Below are positions 55,979-64,000 of a stretch of DNA of 64,000 bases, in pieces. The translations under genes and the position numbers were made by a program. This stretch comes from Marinobacter profundi (GTDB lineage: Bacteria > Pseudomonadota > Gammaproteobacteria > Pseudomonadales > Oleiphilaceae), in contig NZ_KZ319371.1 in the NCBI RefSeq assembly GCF_002744715.1, positions 124,001 through 188,000 of the forward strand, read 5' to 3'. The notes under the pieces are model-generated. The model was not told the DNA's origin, did no database searches, and saw nothing but the letters and a program-made list of their open reading frames with translations. Each line of letters begins with the position of its first letter. Within the stretch, counting starts at the first letter, position 1.

Positions 55979-57709
55979 TCAGGCCGGTTCCAGGTAGTCG
56001 ATCAGCAACTGCAGGTTGGTGCGCCCGCGAAAGGTATTGGCATCGGGCTTGTAGACCACCCGGGCCCCGGTGCGGGTATAGTCAGGCACTTCTGCGCCGG
56101 TATTGAACGCGATGCCGTCAATGATGTCGCCACCGTCCAGCGGCTGAAGGACCAGCTTGAGATGGCTCTCGCCGACAATCCGCTGGCGAATCACCCGGAA
56201 CTCGCCATCAAACAGCGGCTCCGGGAAATGCTGACCCCACGGGCCGGCGCGCCGCAGCAACAATGCGGTTTCAAGCCGCAACTCATCGGCACTCAACGGG
56301 CCATCTGTGGTAATGGCCGCCTCCAGGTCCTCCGCCCGGAGACTGTCCCGCACTGCCCGGTCGAAGGCCTCGCTGAAAACGCCGAGATCACCACGACTGA
56401 TGGTCATACCCGCCGCCATGGCGTGTCCACCGTACTTCTTCAGCAGGCCGGGATGACGGGCATCCACCACTGCCAGCACATCGCGGATATGCAGCCCCGG
56501 AATGGAACGGGCCGAGCCCTTGATCTCCTGGCCATCTTCGCCGGGAGCGAAGGCAATGGTCGGGCGATGGGTCTGTTCGCGGATTCGCGCGGCCAGTATA
56601 CCGATCACCCCCTGGTGCCAGTCCTCGTCAAACAGCGCCAGCCCCCAGGGCAGCCCCTCGGTGTCCAGTGACATTGAAGCCAGCAGGTCCTGGGCCTGGG
56701 CTTTCATGTCCTTTTCGATACTGCGACGTTCACGGTTGAAGGTGTCCAGCTCCCTGGCCAGGCGCATGGCCTCGTCACCACTGTCCGCCAGCAGGCAGGC
56801 AATCCCGATACTCATGTCGTCCAGCCGGCCGGCGGCATTGAGCCGCGGCCCGACCACAAAGCCCAGATCAGTCGAGCTGATCTCCCGGTAATCCCGTCCG
56901 GCCACTTCCAGCAAGGCCAGGATACCGGGGCGCGCCTCACCCTGCCGGATCCGGCGCAGGCCCTGTTCCACAAAAATCCGGTTGTTGTGATCCAGCGGCA
57001 CGACGTCTGCCACGGTTCCCAGTGCCACCAGATCCAGCAGGGTACCGAGGTTGGGCTGGGGCTCCGGCAACAGCCCCTGCTCCCGCAAATGCTTGCGCAG
57101 CGCGGTCAGGACATAGAACATCACCCCGACACCGGCGGCATTCTTGCTCAGGAAGGGACACCCGGGCTGGTTGGGGTTCACGATGGCATCGGCATCCGGA
57201 AGCACCTCGCCGGCCAGGTGATGGTCGGTAACCACCACTTTGATACCAAGATCCCGCGCAGTCCGCACCCCTTCCACTGCAGCAATGCCGTTGTCCACGG
57301 TCACCATCAGGTCGGGCAACTCCCCTTCCTGTTGCAAACGGTGAATGATGCCGGGGGTCAGGCCATAGCCATCGGCAAACCGGCTCGGCACCCGAAAATC
57401 GATATTCCGCACGCCCAGCATGGCCAGACCGAGCACGGCGACCGCGGTACTGGTTGCACCATCGGCATCAAAATCCCCCAGCACCAGGACACGCTGACGC
57501 TGAACGATGGCATCGGTGAGCAAACGGACCGCCTGGTCGATCCCGCGCAGATCCATCGGGGACGCCAGGTGTTTGAGGGTATAGCTCAGCTGCTCGTCCG
57601 AGGTCACGCCACGGGCGGCGTAGAGCCGGCGGAGAATCGGAGGCAGGTTTTGCCCCCATTCCGGACCCGTGTCCGGAATGGGGCGACGCAGGATCTTTTT
57701 CGGTGTCAT
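55979..57709 (-). CDS. recJ: Single-strand-specific 5'-3' exonuclease RecJ
   Basis: 576 residues of the DHH superfamily. Metal-binding motifs are LVLGDFDADGATSTA (motif I), VDNGIA (motif II), VVTDHHLAG (motif III) and the C-terminal DHHA1 region with KYGGHAMAAGMT. It works with RecQ/RecF pathway proteins and in mismatch and base-excision repair. It follows thrC after 6 bases, probably as the end of the dsbC/hom-thrC-recJ run. It is closed by a strong hairpin. Confidence 0.97.
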   Translation of the reverse strand: MTPKKILRRPIPDTGPEWGQNLPPILRRLYAARGVTSDEQLSYTLKHLASPMDLRGIDQAVRLLTDAIVQRQRVLVLGDFDADGATSTAVAVLGLAMLGVRNIDFRVPSRFADGYGLTPGIIHRLQQEGELPDLMVTVDNGIAAVEGVRTARDLGIKVVVTDHHLAGEVLPDADAIVNPNQPGCPFLSKNAAGVGVMFYVLTALRKHLREQGLLPEPQPNLGTLLDLVALGTVADVVPLDHNNRIFVEQGLRRIRQGEARPGILALLEVAGRDYREISSTDLGFVVGPRLNAAGRLDDMSIGIACLLADSGDEAMRLARELDTFNRERRSIEKDMKAQAQDLLASMSLDTEGLPWGLALFDEDWHQGVIGILAARIREQTHRPTIAFAPGEDGQEIKGSARSIPGLHIRDVLAVVDARHPGLLKKYGGHAMAAGMTISRGDLGVFSEAFDRAVRDSLRAEDLEAAITTDGPLSADELRLETALLLRRAGPWGQHFPEPLFDGEFRVIRQRIVGESHLKLVLQPLDGGDIIDGIAFNTGAEVPDYTRTGARVVYKPDANTFRGRTNLQLLIDYLEPA

Positions 57710-57715
57710 ACCGGA

Positions 57716-59116
57716 TCAGGCGTTTTTCCAGTGCCCGGCGATAAACTCCTGCACTGCGGTCACGTCGTTATCAAGCACGGTATAGCGCTCTTCGCGTTCG
57801 AACAGGTCGGCCATGTGCGCCGGCAACTGCGGCTTGATGCTGAGCCCGGCGGCTGCGATGGCATCGGGGAACTTGGCCGGGTGGGCAGTACCCAGGGTGA
57901 TCATCGGCACCGCCGGATCACGACGGCAGTTGCGGGCGGCACGTACGCCGATAGCCGTATGGGGATCCAGCAGGTATTCGTTCTGTTCGTAAACCTCGCG
58001 AATGGTATCGCAGGTGGTCCGGTCATCCACCGCATCGCTGTCGAACAGCTTGCGGGCGTGTTTCCAGCGGTAGTCGGCAATACTGACCGGCCCCTTGGCG
58101 GCATTCTCCAGCAACTCCCTGACCGCCGCACCATCGCGGCCGTGGAGGTCGAACAGCAGGCGTTCGAAGTTGCTCGACACCATGATATCCATACTGGGCG
58201 ACAGGGTATGCTCAAGCTTGTGCTGCTCGTACTTGTTGCCGCTCATGAAGCGATGGAGGATATCGTTGCGATTGGTGGCAATGACCAACTGGGAAACGGG
58301 CAGCCCCATCTTGCGGGCCAGGTAGCCGGCAAAAATGTCACCAAAGTTACCGGTGGGCACCGAGAACGCCATGCTGCGATCCGGACCACCCAGCGCCAGC
58401 GACGCCTGGAAGTAGTATACAATCTGGGCCATGATTCGCGCCCAGTTGATGGAGTTCACCGCCGCCAGCTGGGTTTTACCCCCAAGGAACGACTGGTTGC
58501 CGAAGCTCTCCTTGACCATCCGCTGACAGTCATCAAAGTTGCCCCGCACCGCGATGTTATGGATGTTGTCGCCCTGGACAGTGGTCATCTGGCGACGCTG
58601 AACTTCCGACACCCGCTCGTAGGGATGCAGGATGAAAATGTCCACATGCTCGCACCGGCGGCAACCCTCAATGGCTGCGGACCCGGTATCCCCGGAGGTA
58701 GCACCCATGATCACCACGTGCTGGTCGCGGGCGGCCAGCACATAATCCAGCAGCCGGCCCAGCAGCTGCAGGGCAAAATCCTTGAACGCCAGGGTCGGGC
58801 CGCGGAACAGCTCCATCACCCACTCATTGGTATCGAGCTGAACCAGCGGAGCAACTGCCTTGTGGGCAAACACACCGTAGGTTTCGTCCAGCATCTTGCG
58901 GAAATCGTGCTCCGGAATGGCCCCTTCGACGAACGGGTACATCACGTTGAACGCGAGCTCGCTGTAGGACAGGCCGCGCCAGCCGCGGATTTCTTCGAGG
59001 CTGAAGTGGGGCAGCGATTCCGGTACATAGAGCCCGCCATCAGGGGCCAGGCCCGTCAGCAGAACGTCTTCAAAGCCCAGGGCCGGAGCTTCGCCCCGTG
59101 TACTGATGTATCTCAC
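57716..59116 (-). CDS. thrC: Threonine synthase
   Basis: 466 residues, the long (class 2) gammaproteobacterial form. A PLP enzyme with the lysine in GPTLAFKDFALQLLG and the phosphate-binding IMGATSGDTGSAAIEG. It converts O-phosphohomoserine to threonine. The N-terminal MRYISTRGEAPALGFEDVLL is typical. It lies 12 bases after hom in the same direction. The homoserine kinase gene is not in the window, as in Pseudomonas. Confidence 0.98.
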   Translation of the reverse strand: MRYISTRGEAPALGFEDVLLTGLAPDGGLYVPESLPHFSLEEIRGWRGLSYSELAFNVMYPFVEGAIPEHDFRKMLDETYGVFAHKAVAPLVQLDTNEWVMELFRGPTLAFKDFALQLLGRLLDYVLAARDQHVVIMGATSGDTGSAAIEGCRRCEHVDIFILHPYERVSEVQRRQMTTVQGDNIHNIAVRGNFDDCQRMVKESFGNQSFLGGKTQLAAVNSINWARIMAQIVYYFQASLALGGPDRSMAFSVPTGNFGDIFAGYLARKMGLPVSQLVIATNRNDILHRFMSGNKYEQHKLEHTLSPSMDIMVSSNFERLLFDLHGRDGAAVRELLENAAKGPVSIADYRWKHARKLFDSDAVDDRTTCDTIREVYEQNEYLLDPHTAIGVRAARNCRRDPAVPMITLGTAHPAKFPDAIAAAGLSIKPQLPAHMADLFEREERYTVLDNDVTAVQEFIAGHWKNA

Positions 59117-59128
59117 CTTGCGATCCTG

Positions 59129-60430
59129 TCAGTTAAAGTTTTCGGCGCGGATGCGAACAACCTGACCGTCGATATCGGCCAGGGCTTCCAGTTCTTCGAT
59201 AGCACGGTTCACCTGGCGCTCCTGCACGGTATGGGTCAGGATGATCACCGGGATGCGGCCGTCCTTCAGTTCGGATTCTTTCTGCATGATGGATTCGATG
59301 TTGATGCCATGTTCACTGAGAATCGAAGCCACTTTTGCCAGCACGCCCGGACGATCCAGGGCCTGGATGCGCAGGTAGTAGGCTGACTGGATATCCTCCA
59401 TCGGCAATACCGGCAGATCCTCCAGCGCGGCAGCTTCAAAGCCGAGATAAGGCACCCGCTGGCTGCTGCCGCTGGCAACGGTGCGGGCAACGTCGACGAT
59501 GTCGGCGATAACCGCCGAGGCGGTCGCCTCATCACCGGCGCCCGGGCCGTAATACATGGTCTGGCCAACGGCATCGCCGTCCACCAGAACCGCATTGAGC
59601 ACACCATCCACCTGGGCGATCAGGTGGCTCTGGGGAACCAGGGTGGGATGAACACGCAGCTCGATACCGTCCTCACGGCGACGGGCCACGCCCAGGTGCT
59701 TGATCCGGTAACCCAGCAACTCGGCATGGGCGATATCGTAGGGGGTGATCCTGGAAATGCCCTCGGTATAGGCTTTCTCGAACTGCAACGGCACACCGAA
59801 CCCCGCAGAAGCCAGGATGGTGAGCTTGTGGGCGGCGTCGATACCTTCGACGTCAAAGGTCGGATCGGCCTCGGCATAACCCAGGGCCTGGGCCTCTTTC
59901 AAAACTTCGCTGAATTCACGGCCGGCGCGCATCTCGGTCAGGATGTAGTTACCGGTACCGTTGATGATACCGGCAATCCAGTCGATGCGATTGGCAGCCA
60001 TGCCCTCACGGACGGCCTTGATGACCGGGATACCGCCGGCGACACCCGCCTCATAGGCAACGATGACACCGGCAGCCTCGGCAGCTTCAAAGATTTCGTT
60101 ACCATGAACGGCGATCAGCGCCTTGTTTGCGGTCACCACATGCTTGCCGTTGCGGATGGCGGCCAGCACGAGCTCACGGGCAACTTCATAGCCCCCGATC
60201 AGCTCCACCACGACATCAATGGCCGGATCGTTGACGACGTCGAAAATGTCGGTACTGAACGGAATATCACCCAGCTCAAGGTCATCACGGCGGGCGCGGC
60301 TCGCGAGGCGACCGATCCGGATATTGCAGCCGGCACGGCCCGCAATCAGGCTGGCGTTACGGGTCAGGACATTAAAGGTACCACCACCGACGGTTCCCAG
60401 TCCGCAGATTCCGACACTGACGTCTTTCAA
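59129..60430 (-). CDS. hom: Homoserine dehydrogenase
   Basis: 433 residues. An NAD(P)-binding domain (VGICGLGTVGGGTFNVLT) is followed by the catalytic domain with Lys/Asp residues in GIINGTGNYILTEM and AYAEADP-type contexts (GYAEADPTFDVEG). A C-terminal ACT domain (about 350-425, RPGVLAKVASILSEHGINIE) is likely to bind threonine for feedback control. It is monofunctional, without an aspartokinase part. It reduces aspartate semialdehyde to homoserine. It is co-transcribed with thrC; a promoter-like sequence lies upstream. Confidence 0.98.
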   Translation of the reverse strand: MKDVSVGICGLGTVGGGTFNVLTRNASLIAGRAGCNIRIGRLASRARRDDLELGDIPFSTDIFDVVNDPAIDVVVELIGGYEVARELVLAAIRNGKHVVTANKALIAVHGNEIFEAAEAAGVIVAYEAGVAGGIPVIKAVREGMAANRIDWIAGIINGTGNYILTEMRAGREFSEVLKEAQALGYAEADPTFDVEGIDAAHKLTILASAGFGVPLQFEKAYTEGISRITPYDIAHAELLGYRIKHLGVARRREDGIELRVHPTLVPQSHLIAQVDGVLNAVLVDGDAVGQTMYYGPGAGDEATASAVIADIVDVARTVASGSSQRVPYLGFEAAALEDLPVLPMEDIQSAYYLRIQALDRPGVLAKVASILSEHGINIESIMQKESELKDGRIPVIILTHTVQERQVNRAIEELEALADIDGQVVRIRAENFN

Positions 60431-60488
60431 ACTCTCACCTCTGTAACTGTTGGATAGCTGTATGCGGGCGTTGATTTACGCGCCGCAC

Positions 60489-60517
60489 AGTATACCGGTA
60501 AAGGGGCCTGCGAATAA
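60489..60517 (-). promoter_or_regulatory. Candidate promoter of hom-thrC
   Basis: On the minus strand TTATTC (60512-60517) and TATACT (60489-60494) are separated by 17 bases in the 99-base dsbC-hom gap. The -10 box is strong and the -35 box weak. Confidence 0.45.
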
Positions 60518-60529
60518 GCCCCGCGGACA

Positions 60530-61276
60530 TCAGAGCAAGCCGAGGCCCTGGGCCAGCTTGTCTGCCGGAACGTAACCGCGCACCATGGCGCCGTCCTCAA
60601 GAACGATCGCCGGCGTGCCGGTCACACCGACCTTGTTGCCGAGGTCAAACTGTGCCCGCACCGGATTGTCACAGCTGGCATCGGCGACCTTGCCGCCCTG
60701 CTTGGCCACGTCCATGGCCTGTTGCTGATCATCAGCACACCAGACCGACTCATACTTGCGGAACGACGGCGTATTGGGGCCAGACCGGGGGAACGCGTAG
60801 TAGTTTACGGTTATCCCCAACTCGTTGAGGCGCGGCACGTCGTCATGCAGCTTGCGGCAATAGGGGCAGTCGATGTCGGTAAACACGGCAATTTCAGCCT
60901 TCTGCTCACCCTTGGCAGGGAAGCGGATGACACCTTCCTTGCCAAAATCTGCCATGGTCTTGGCCCTGCGCTCAGAGCGGGCGTTTTCGGTGACATTGGC
61001 AATGCCGGTGGGCGTCAGCTCCAGCAGGTCGCCGGTGAGCAGGAAGCGGCCGTCCGCGGTGGTATAAATCATGTCACCACTGTTGCTTTCAACCTCGTAA
61101 AGCCCTTCGGCAACGGACTGACGCACGCTGGTAACCTTCAGGCCGGGAATCGACTTCGCCAGCTTCTCCGCTATGGCATCCTCGGTCGCCCCGGCCTGCG
61201 CGCCGAATGCAGCCAACAGGCCAAGGCCTGCCAGGGCGGCGCGTACGCCGGTCATGATGCTGAGTTTCTTGGACAT
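60530..61276 (-). CDS. dsbC: Thiol:disulfide interchange protein DsbC
   Basis: 248 residues from ATG 61276, with AGGA seven bases upstream. A signal peptide (GVRAALAGLGLLAAFGAQA) is followed by an N-terminal dimerisation domain (about 27-90) and a thioredoxin domain with the active site DIDCPYCRKLH. The cis-Pro loop is GVTGTPAIVL. A second Cys pair (WCADD, ASCDN) fits the structural disulfide. This periplasmic isomerase corrects wrong disulfide bonds and is kept reduced by DsbD. It lies between xerD and hom, as in Pseudomonas. Confidence 0.97.
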   Translation of the reverse strand: MSKKLSIMTGVRAALAGLGLLAAFGAQAGATEDAIAEKLAKSIPGLKVTSVRQSVAEGLYEVESNSGDMIYTTADGRFLLTGDLLELTPTGIANVTENARSERRAKTMADFGKEGVIRFPAKGEQKAEIAVFTDIDCPYCRKLHDDVPRLNELGITVNYYAFPRSGPNTPSFRKYESVWCADDQQQAMDVAKQGGKVADASCDNPVRAQFDLGNKVGVTGTPAIVLEDGAMVRGYVPADKLAQGLGLL

Positions 61277-61425
61277 AAACCATCCTGCTGTGTGTTGAAT
61301 ATGGCCCGGACCGCGCCGGGCGCAATGGCTGATCTTTTGCGACATTTGCCGACCGGAAAAGTTCAGCGACCAGGGCTGCTCATAGTCCCCTATTCCGGCG
61401 CCGGAGACAAACCCGTTACCTCCGG

Positions 61426-62358
61426 TCAGCCCCGCGGGTGATGAGCCTGGTGCAGTGACTGCAGGCGCTGCCGGGCAACGTGGGTATAAATCTGGGTCGT
61501 TGACAGATCCGCATGCCCCAGCAGCATCTGCACAACCCGCAAGTCCGCACCGTGGTTCAGCAGGTGGGTCGCAAACGCATGGCGCAGGGTATGCGGCGAC
61601 AGATGCTTGCGGATTCCCGCACTGACGGCGTAGTGGCGAATTCGATACCAGAAAGCCTGGCGGGTCATCGCCTCCGCCCGGTTACCGGGAAACAGGGCAT
61701 CGCTGGGCTTGCCCCGCAACAGCTCCGCCCTGGCTTCTTTGACGTAGCGAAGCAACCAGTCCACCGCCTCTTCCCCCAGCGGCACCAGCCGTTCCTTGTC
61801 ACCCTTGCCGGTAATCCGCACAACTCCCTGGCGAAGATTGACCTGGTCGATCCGCAAGCCCACCAACTCCGAAACCCGCAAGCCACAGCCGTAGAGAATT
61901 TCCAACATGGCCCGGTCCCGCAGCTCGAGGGGGATGGCGGTGTCGGGCTCCGCCAGCAACCGCTCGACATCCTCCTCTGACAGCGTATCCGGCAACCGGC
62001 GCGGCAGACGCGGACTGTCAATTCGCAGGGTGGGATCTTCAGCGATCACCCCCTCCCGCAACAGGTAGCGATAGAACCGGCGGATGCCCGACAGGCGCCG
62101 CGCGGCCGTGGATGCCTTCTGCCCTTCAGCCAGCCCCCGCGAAATCCAGTTCAGCAGATCCGTGCGCCGGGCAGCGGCCAGCAATGGCCGGCCGGGCTGA
62201 ACCACCAGCCAGCCCGCCAGCTTTTCCAGATCACTACGGTAGGCCATGCGGGTTTTCTCGCCGAGGCCATCTTCCAGCCAGATCGCATCGCAGAAACGAC
62301 GGATGACATCCTCATCCGCGGCCCGCAACGGTTGCCTGGCGTTATCAACCGGCCCCAT
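61426..62358 (-). CDS. xerD: Site-specific tyrosine recombinase XerD
   Basis: 310 residues from ATG 62358, with AGAGG just upstream. An N-terminal SAM-like DNA-binding domain is followed by a catalytic domain with all active residues: Arg in GCGLRVSELVGL, Lys in GKGDKERLVPLG, His-x-x-Arg in HTLRHAFATHLL, His in GHADLSTTQ, and the nucleophile Tyr in IYTHVARQRL. With XerC and FtsK it resolves chromosome dimers at dif. No dif site or integron is nearby, which agrees with the housekeeping enzyme. Confidence 0.96.
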   Translation of the reverse strand: MGPVDNARQPLRAADEDVIRRFCDAIWLEDGLGEKTRMAYRSDLEKLAGWLVVQPGRPLLAAARRTDLLNWISRGLAEGQKASTAARRLSGIRRFYRYLLREGVIAEDPTLRIDSPRLPRRLPDTLSEEDVERLLAEPDTAIPLELRDRAMLEILYGCGLRVSELVGLRIDQVNLRQGVVRITGKGDKERLVPLGEEAVDWLLRYVKEARAELLRGKPSDALFPGNRAEAMTRQAFWYRIRHYAVSAGIRKHLSPHTLRHAFATHLLNHGADLRVVQMLLGHADLSTTQIYTHVARQRLQSLHQAHHPRG

Positions 62359-62439
62359 CACCACCTCTCTCGCAACCTGCTCTACCAGAACCTATGCCAG
62401 CACCACGCACCCAATCCGCCCCACCTGGCGGGCATAAAC

Positions 62440-62471
62440 AAAAAAGGCAGCCTGTTGAGGCTGCCTTTTTT
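62440..62471 (-). terminator. Terminator of the trmD-rplS operon
   Basis: A GGCAGCC / GGCTGCC stem with a TGTTGA loop is flanked by six A on the left and six T on the right, so it can act in both directions. It lies about 70 bases past the rplS stop. Confidence 0.9.
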
Positions 62472-62540
62472 CGCATTGTCATGCGTACTGCGGTCCGCGC
62501 TTCAGGAATCCGCGCAAGATCGATGCCCGAAGGGCAAAGA

Positions 62541-62897
62541 TCAGCCCAGCTTTTCCTTGATGCGGGCTGCCTTACCAGACAGGTCACGCAGGTAGTACAG
62601 CTTGGCCTGGCGAACGTCGCCGCGACGCTTGACGCTGATGCTGTCAATCAGCTTGGAGAAGGACTGGAAGGTACGCTCAACACCCACGCCGTAAGAAATC
62701 TTACGAACAGTGAAAGAGGAGTTCATACCACGGTTGCGCTTGCCGATAACCACACCCTCGAACGCCTGCAGACGCTCACGGTTGCCTTCGGTAACGCGAA
62801 CCTGAACAACCACGGTATCACCCGGCGCGAACGCAGGGATTTCCTTGGTCATCTGTTCCGCTTCAATCTGACTGATGATGTTGTTCTTGCCGCTCAT
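62541..62897 (-). CDS. rplS: 50S ribosomal protein L19
   Basis: 118 residues from ATG 62897, with AGGAG eight bases upstream; the in-frame upstream ATG 62948 is rejected. The sequence [43 protein letters not shown] and [23 protein letters not shown] is typical of L19, which sits at the 30S-50S interface. It is the last gene of the rpsP-rimM-trmD-rplS operon; rpsP must lie beyond the window. Confidence 0.98.
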   Translation of the reverse strand: MSGKNNIISQIEAEQMTKEIPAFAPGDTVVVQVRVTEGNRERLQAFEGVVIGKRNRGMNSSFTVRKISYGVGVERTFQSFSKLIDSISVKRRGDVRQAKLYYLRDLSGKAARIKEKLG

Positions 62898-62922
62898 CGT
62901 AATGCTCCTGATACCCAATCTT

Positions 62923-63681
62923 TTAATGCCCTGATGATTCAGAGGCACCCGGTTCGTTCAAAATCTCTTCCAGCAGCACACGCTCTTCGTCCGTAAACAC
63001 CCGCTTCTCCAGCAGGTCGGGGCGTCGCTCCCGGGTTCGCCTCAGCGACTGCTTGAGCCGCCAACGCCGGATCTGATCATGATGACCGCCTAATAAAACA
63101 TCCGGCACCGCCTGACCTTCATACACTTCGGGCCGGGTGTAGTGCGGACAATCCAGCAAACCGTCGGCAAAGGAATCCTGCTCTGCCGACTGCGCATGAC
63201 CCAGCGCTCCGGGGATGAGGCGTGTAACCGCATCAATGACAGCCATGGCTGCCAGCTCGCCGCCGGACAACACAAAGTCACCCAGCGACACCTCCCGATC
63301 GACTTCTGTGGCGATCAGGCGCTCATCAACACCTTCGTACCGGCCTGCCACCAGAATCAGCCGCTCTGCCGCTGCAAGCGACTCCACGACCGACTGATTC
63401 AGCGTTTCACCCTGAGGCGAAAGATAAACTACACAGGCTTTTCCGGGTGCCGCTTCCCGAGCCGCATGGATCGCATCCCGCAGCGGCTGGATTTTCATCA
63501 GCATGCCGGGACCGCCGCCATAAGGCCGGTCATCCACCGTACGGTGACGGTCGTGGGTATAATCCCGCGGGTTCCAGCTCCTGAAGGTCAACAGACCGTC
63601 ACGAACTGCCCTGCCGGTTATCCCGTAATCCGTTACCGCACCGAACATCTCCGGGAACAGACTGACTGCGCCAATCCACAC
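62923..63681 (-). CDS. trmD: tRNA (guanine-37 N1)-methyltransferase
   Basis: 252 residues of the SPOUT class. Knot motifs are [26 protein letters not shown] and [27 protein letters not shown] and the late [15 protein letters not shown] are also diagnostic. It makes m1G37 in tRNAs that read CNN-type codons and prevents +1 frameshifting. It lies 3 bases after rimM and 25 bases before rplS. Confidence 0.98.
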   Translation of the reverse strand: MWIGAVSLFPEMFGAVTDYGITGRAVRDGLLTFRSWNPRDYTHDRHRTVDDRPYGGGPGMLMKIQPLRDAIHAAREAAPGKACVVYLSPQGETLNQSVVESLAAAERLILVAGRYEGVDERLIATEVDREVSLGDFVLSGGELAAMAVIDAVTRLIPGALGHAQSAEQDSFADGLLDCPHYTRPEVYEGQAVPDVLLGGHHDQIRRWRLKQSLRRTRERRPDLLEKRVFTDEERVLLEEILNEPGASESSGH

Positions 63682-63684
63682 CCG

Positions 63685-64000
63685 TCAGAACTCCGGATCC
63701 CAGTCCACCACCAAACGATTGGCCGCCAGATCCACCTCCCGCACCACCTGGTCCGGAAGATAGGGAATCAGCCGCTCGCGCTGATCAATGGAGGACTCAC
63801 TGGCCCTGACCACCAGCACATCGTTAGCGCCGGTCTCCACGAGGTGGTGAACGAAGCCAAAGCACTCACCGTCGACCGTAAACACTTCGAGCCCTTCCAG
63901 TTGATGCCAGTAGTACTCACCCTCGGGCAGTGCTGGCAACTCCTCGGTCGGGACGCGAATTTCCGCACCGCTATAGGTCAGTGCGACATCACGATCGTCA
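63685..64000 (-). CDS. rimM: Ribosome maturation factor RimM, 5' part missing
   Basis: The frame runs off the right edge of the window, leaving 104 codons of the C-terminal half. The visible sequence ends the N-terminal beta-barrel (VALTYSGAEIRVPTEELP) and continues with the PRC-barrel: EGEYYWHQLEGLEVFTVDG, then FVHHLVETGANDVLVV and the final RLVVDWDPEF. RimM binds S19 and assists 30S head maturation. Any start inside the window would be spurious (the first open TTG at 63939 is within the gene). Confidence 0.95.
   Translation of the reverse strand, partial: DDRDVALTYSGAEIRVPTEELPALPEGEYYWHQLEGLEVFTVDGECFGFVHHLVETGANDVLVVRASESSIDQRERLIPYLPDQVVREVDLAANRLVVDWDPEF

Noticed and set aside
56987-59386. 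A 799-codon open frame opposite recJ, thrC and hom
   Set aside because: Antisense to three conserved genes, with no motif and no promoter or ribosome site; a coding-bias shadow.
61426-62358. A phage or integron integrase
   Set aside because: The tyrosine recombinase lies in the conserved xerD-dsbC-hom context with no attachment site, gene cassette or phage gene nearby, so it is housekeeping XerD.

Overview
The window is a chromosomal segment of a GC-rich gammaproteobacterium, most likely Marinobacter or a close relative. Three observations support this. Gene order is of the Pseudomonas type: gacS/cysM/rlmD/relA/mazG, ppc/adk/tsaB, algU-mucABCD/lepA/lepB/rnc/era/recO/pdxJ, xerD/dsbC/hom/thrC/recJ/prfB/lysS, and rimM/trmD/rplS. 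An alcohol-forming fatty acyl-CoA reductase of the Marinobacter wax-ester type lies at 4845-6380. An acs gene is paired with a LuxR-type response regulator. Genus is inferred from remembered sequence similarity, not from a search. I saw no rRNA, tRNA, CRISPR array, insertion sequence, prophage or attachment site. No gap between genes clearly exceeds 300 bases except the AT-rich divergent region at about 7818-8137.

Layout. 1-1.8 kb: end of a PLP aminotransferase, a small CPXCG protein and a DUF1439 lipoprotein, closed by a strong terminator. 1.9-6.4 kb (minus): response regulator, acs and fatty acyl-CoA reductase. 6.6-12.4 kb: a MinD/ParA-like ATPase with an altered P-loop, divergent from a soluble HDOD-GAF-histidine kinase that is followed by a REC-PAS-GGDEF-EAL protein. 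This is the least conventional block and the best candidate for an undescribed signalling module. 12.6-14.4 kb: a methyltransferase and a DUF2156 (MprF C-terminal-like) protein. 14.4-21.7 kb: murI-nudC, plsB, rsmJ, uppP, tsaB, adk. 21.9-26.8 kb: a YbaK-like/HDOD fusion, ppc, and two convergent paralogous small genes. 26.9-32.3 kb (minus): mazG, relA, rlmD, cysM, facing gacS (plus).

35.5-48.9 kb (minus): pdxJ, recO, era, rnc, a DUF4845 protein, lepB, lepA, a CHASE-PAS-GGDEF-degenerate EAL protein, mucD, rseC/mucC, mucB, mucA, algU. A plausible sigma-E type promoter sits in front of algU. 49.0-52.4 kb (plus): nadB, sdhE, a ygfX-like gene, ygfZ. 52.4-62.4 kb (minus): ung, lysS, prfB (with its programmed +1 frameshift), recJ, thrC, hom, dsbC, xerD. 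62.4-64 kb: a terminator, then rplS, trmD and the 3' part of rimM, which runs off the window.

Functionally the segment is mostly core metabolism, translation and envelope-stress control. Over it lies an unusual density of signalling genes: GacS, AlgU, RelA, two GGDEF/EAL proteins, two HDOD proteins and the acs-linked regulator. Acetate activation, phospholipid acylation (PlsB) and fatty-alcohol formation lie close together, consistent with a lipid-storing marine lifestyle.
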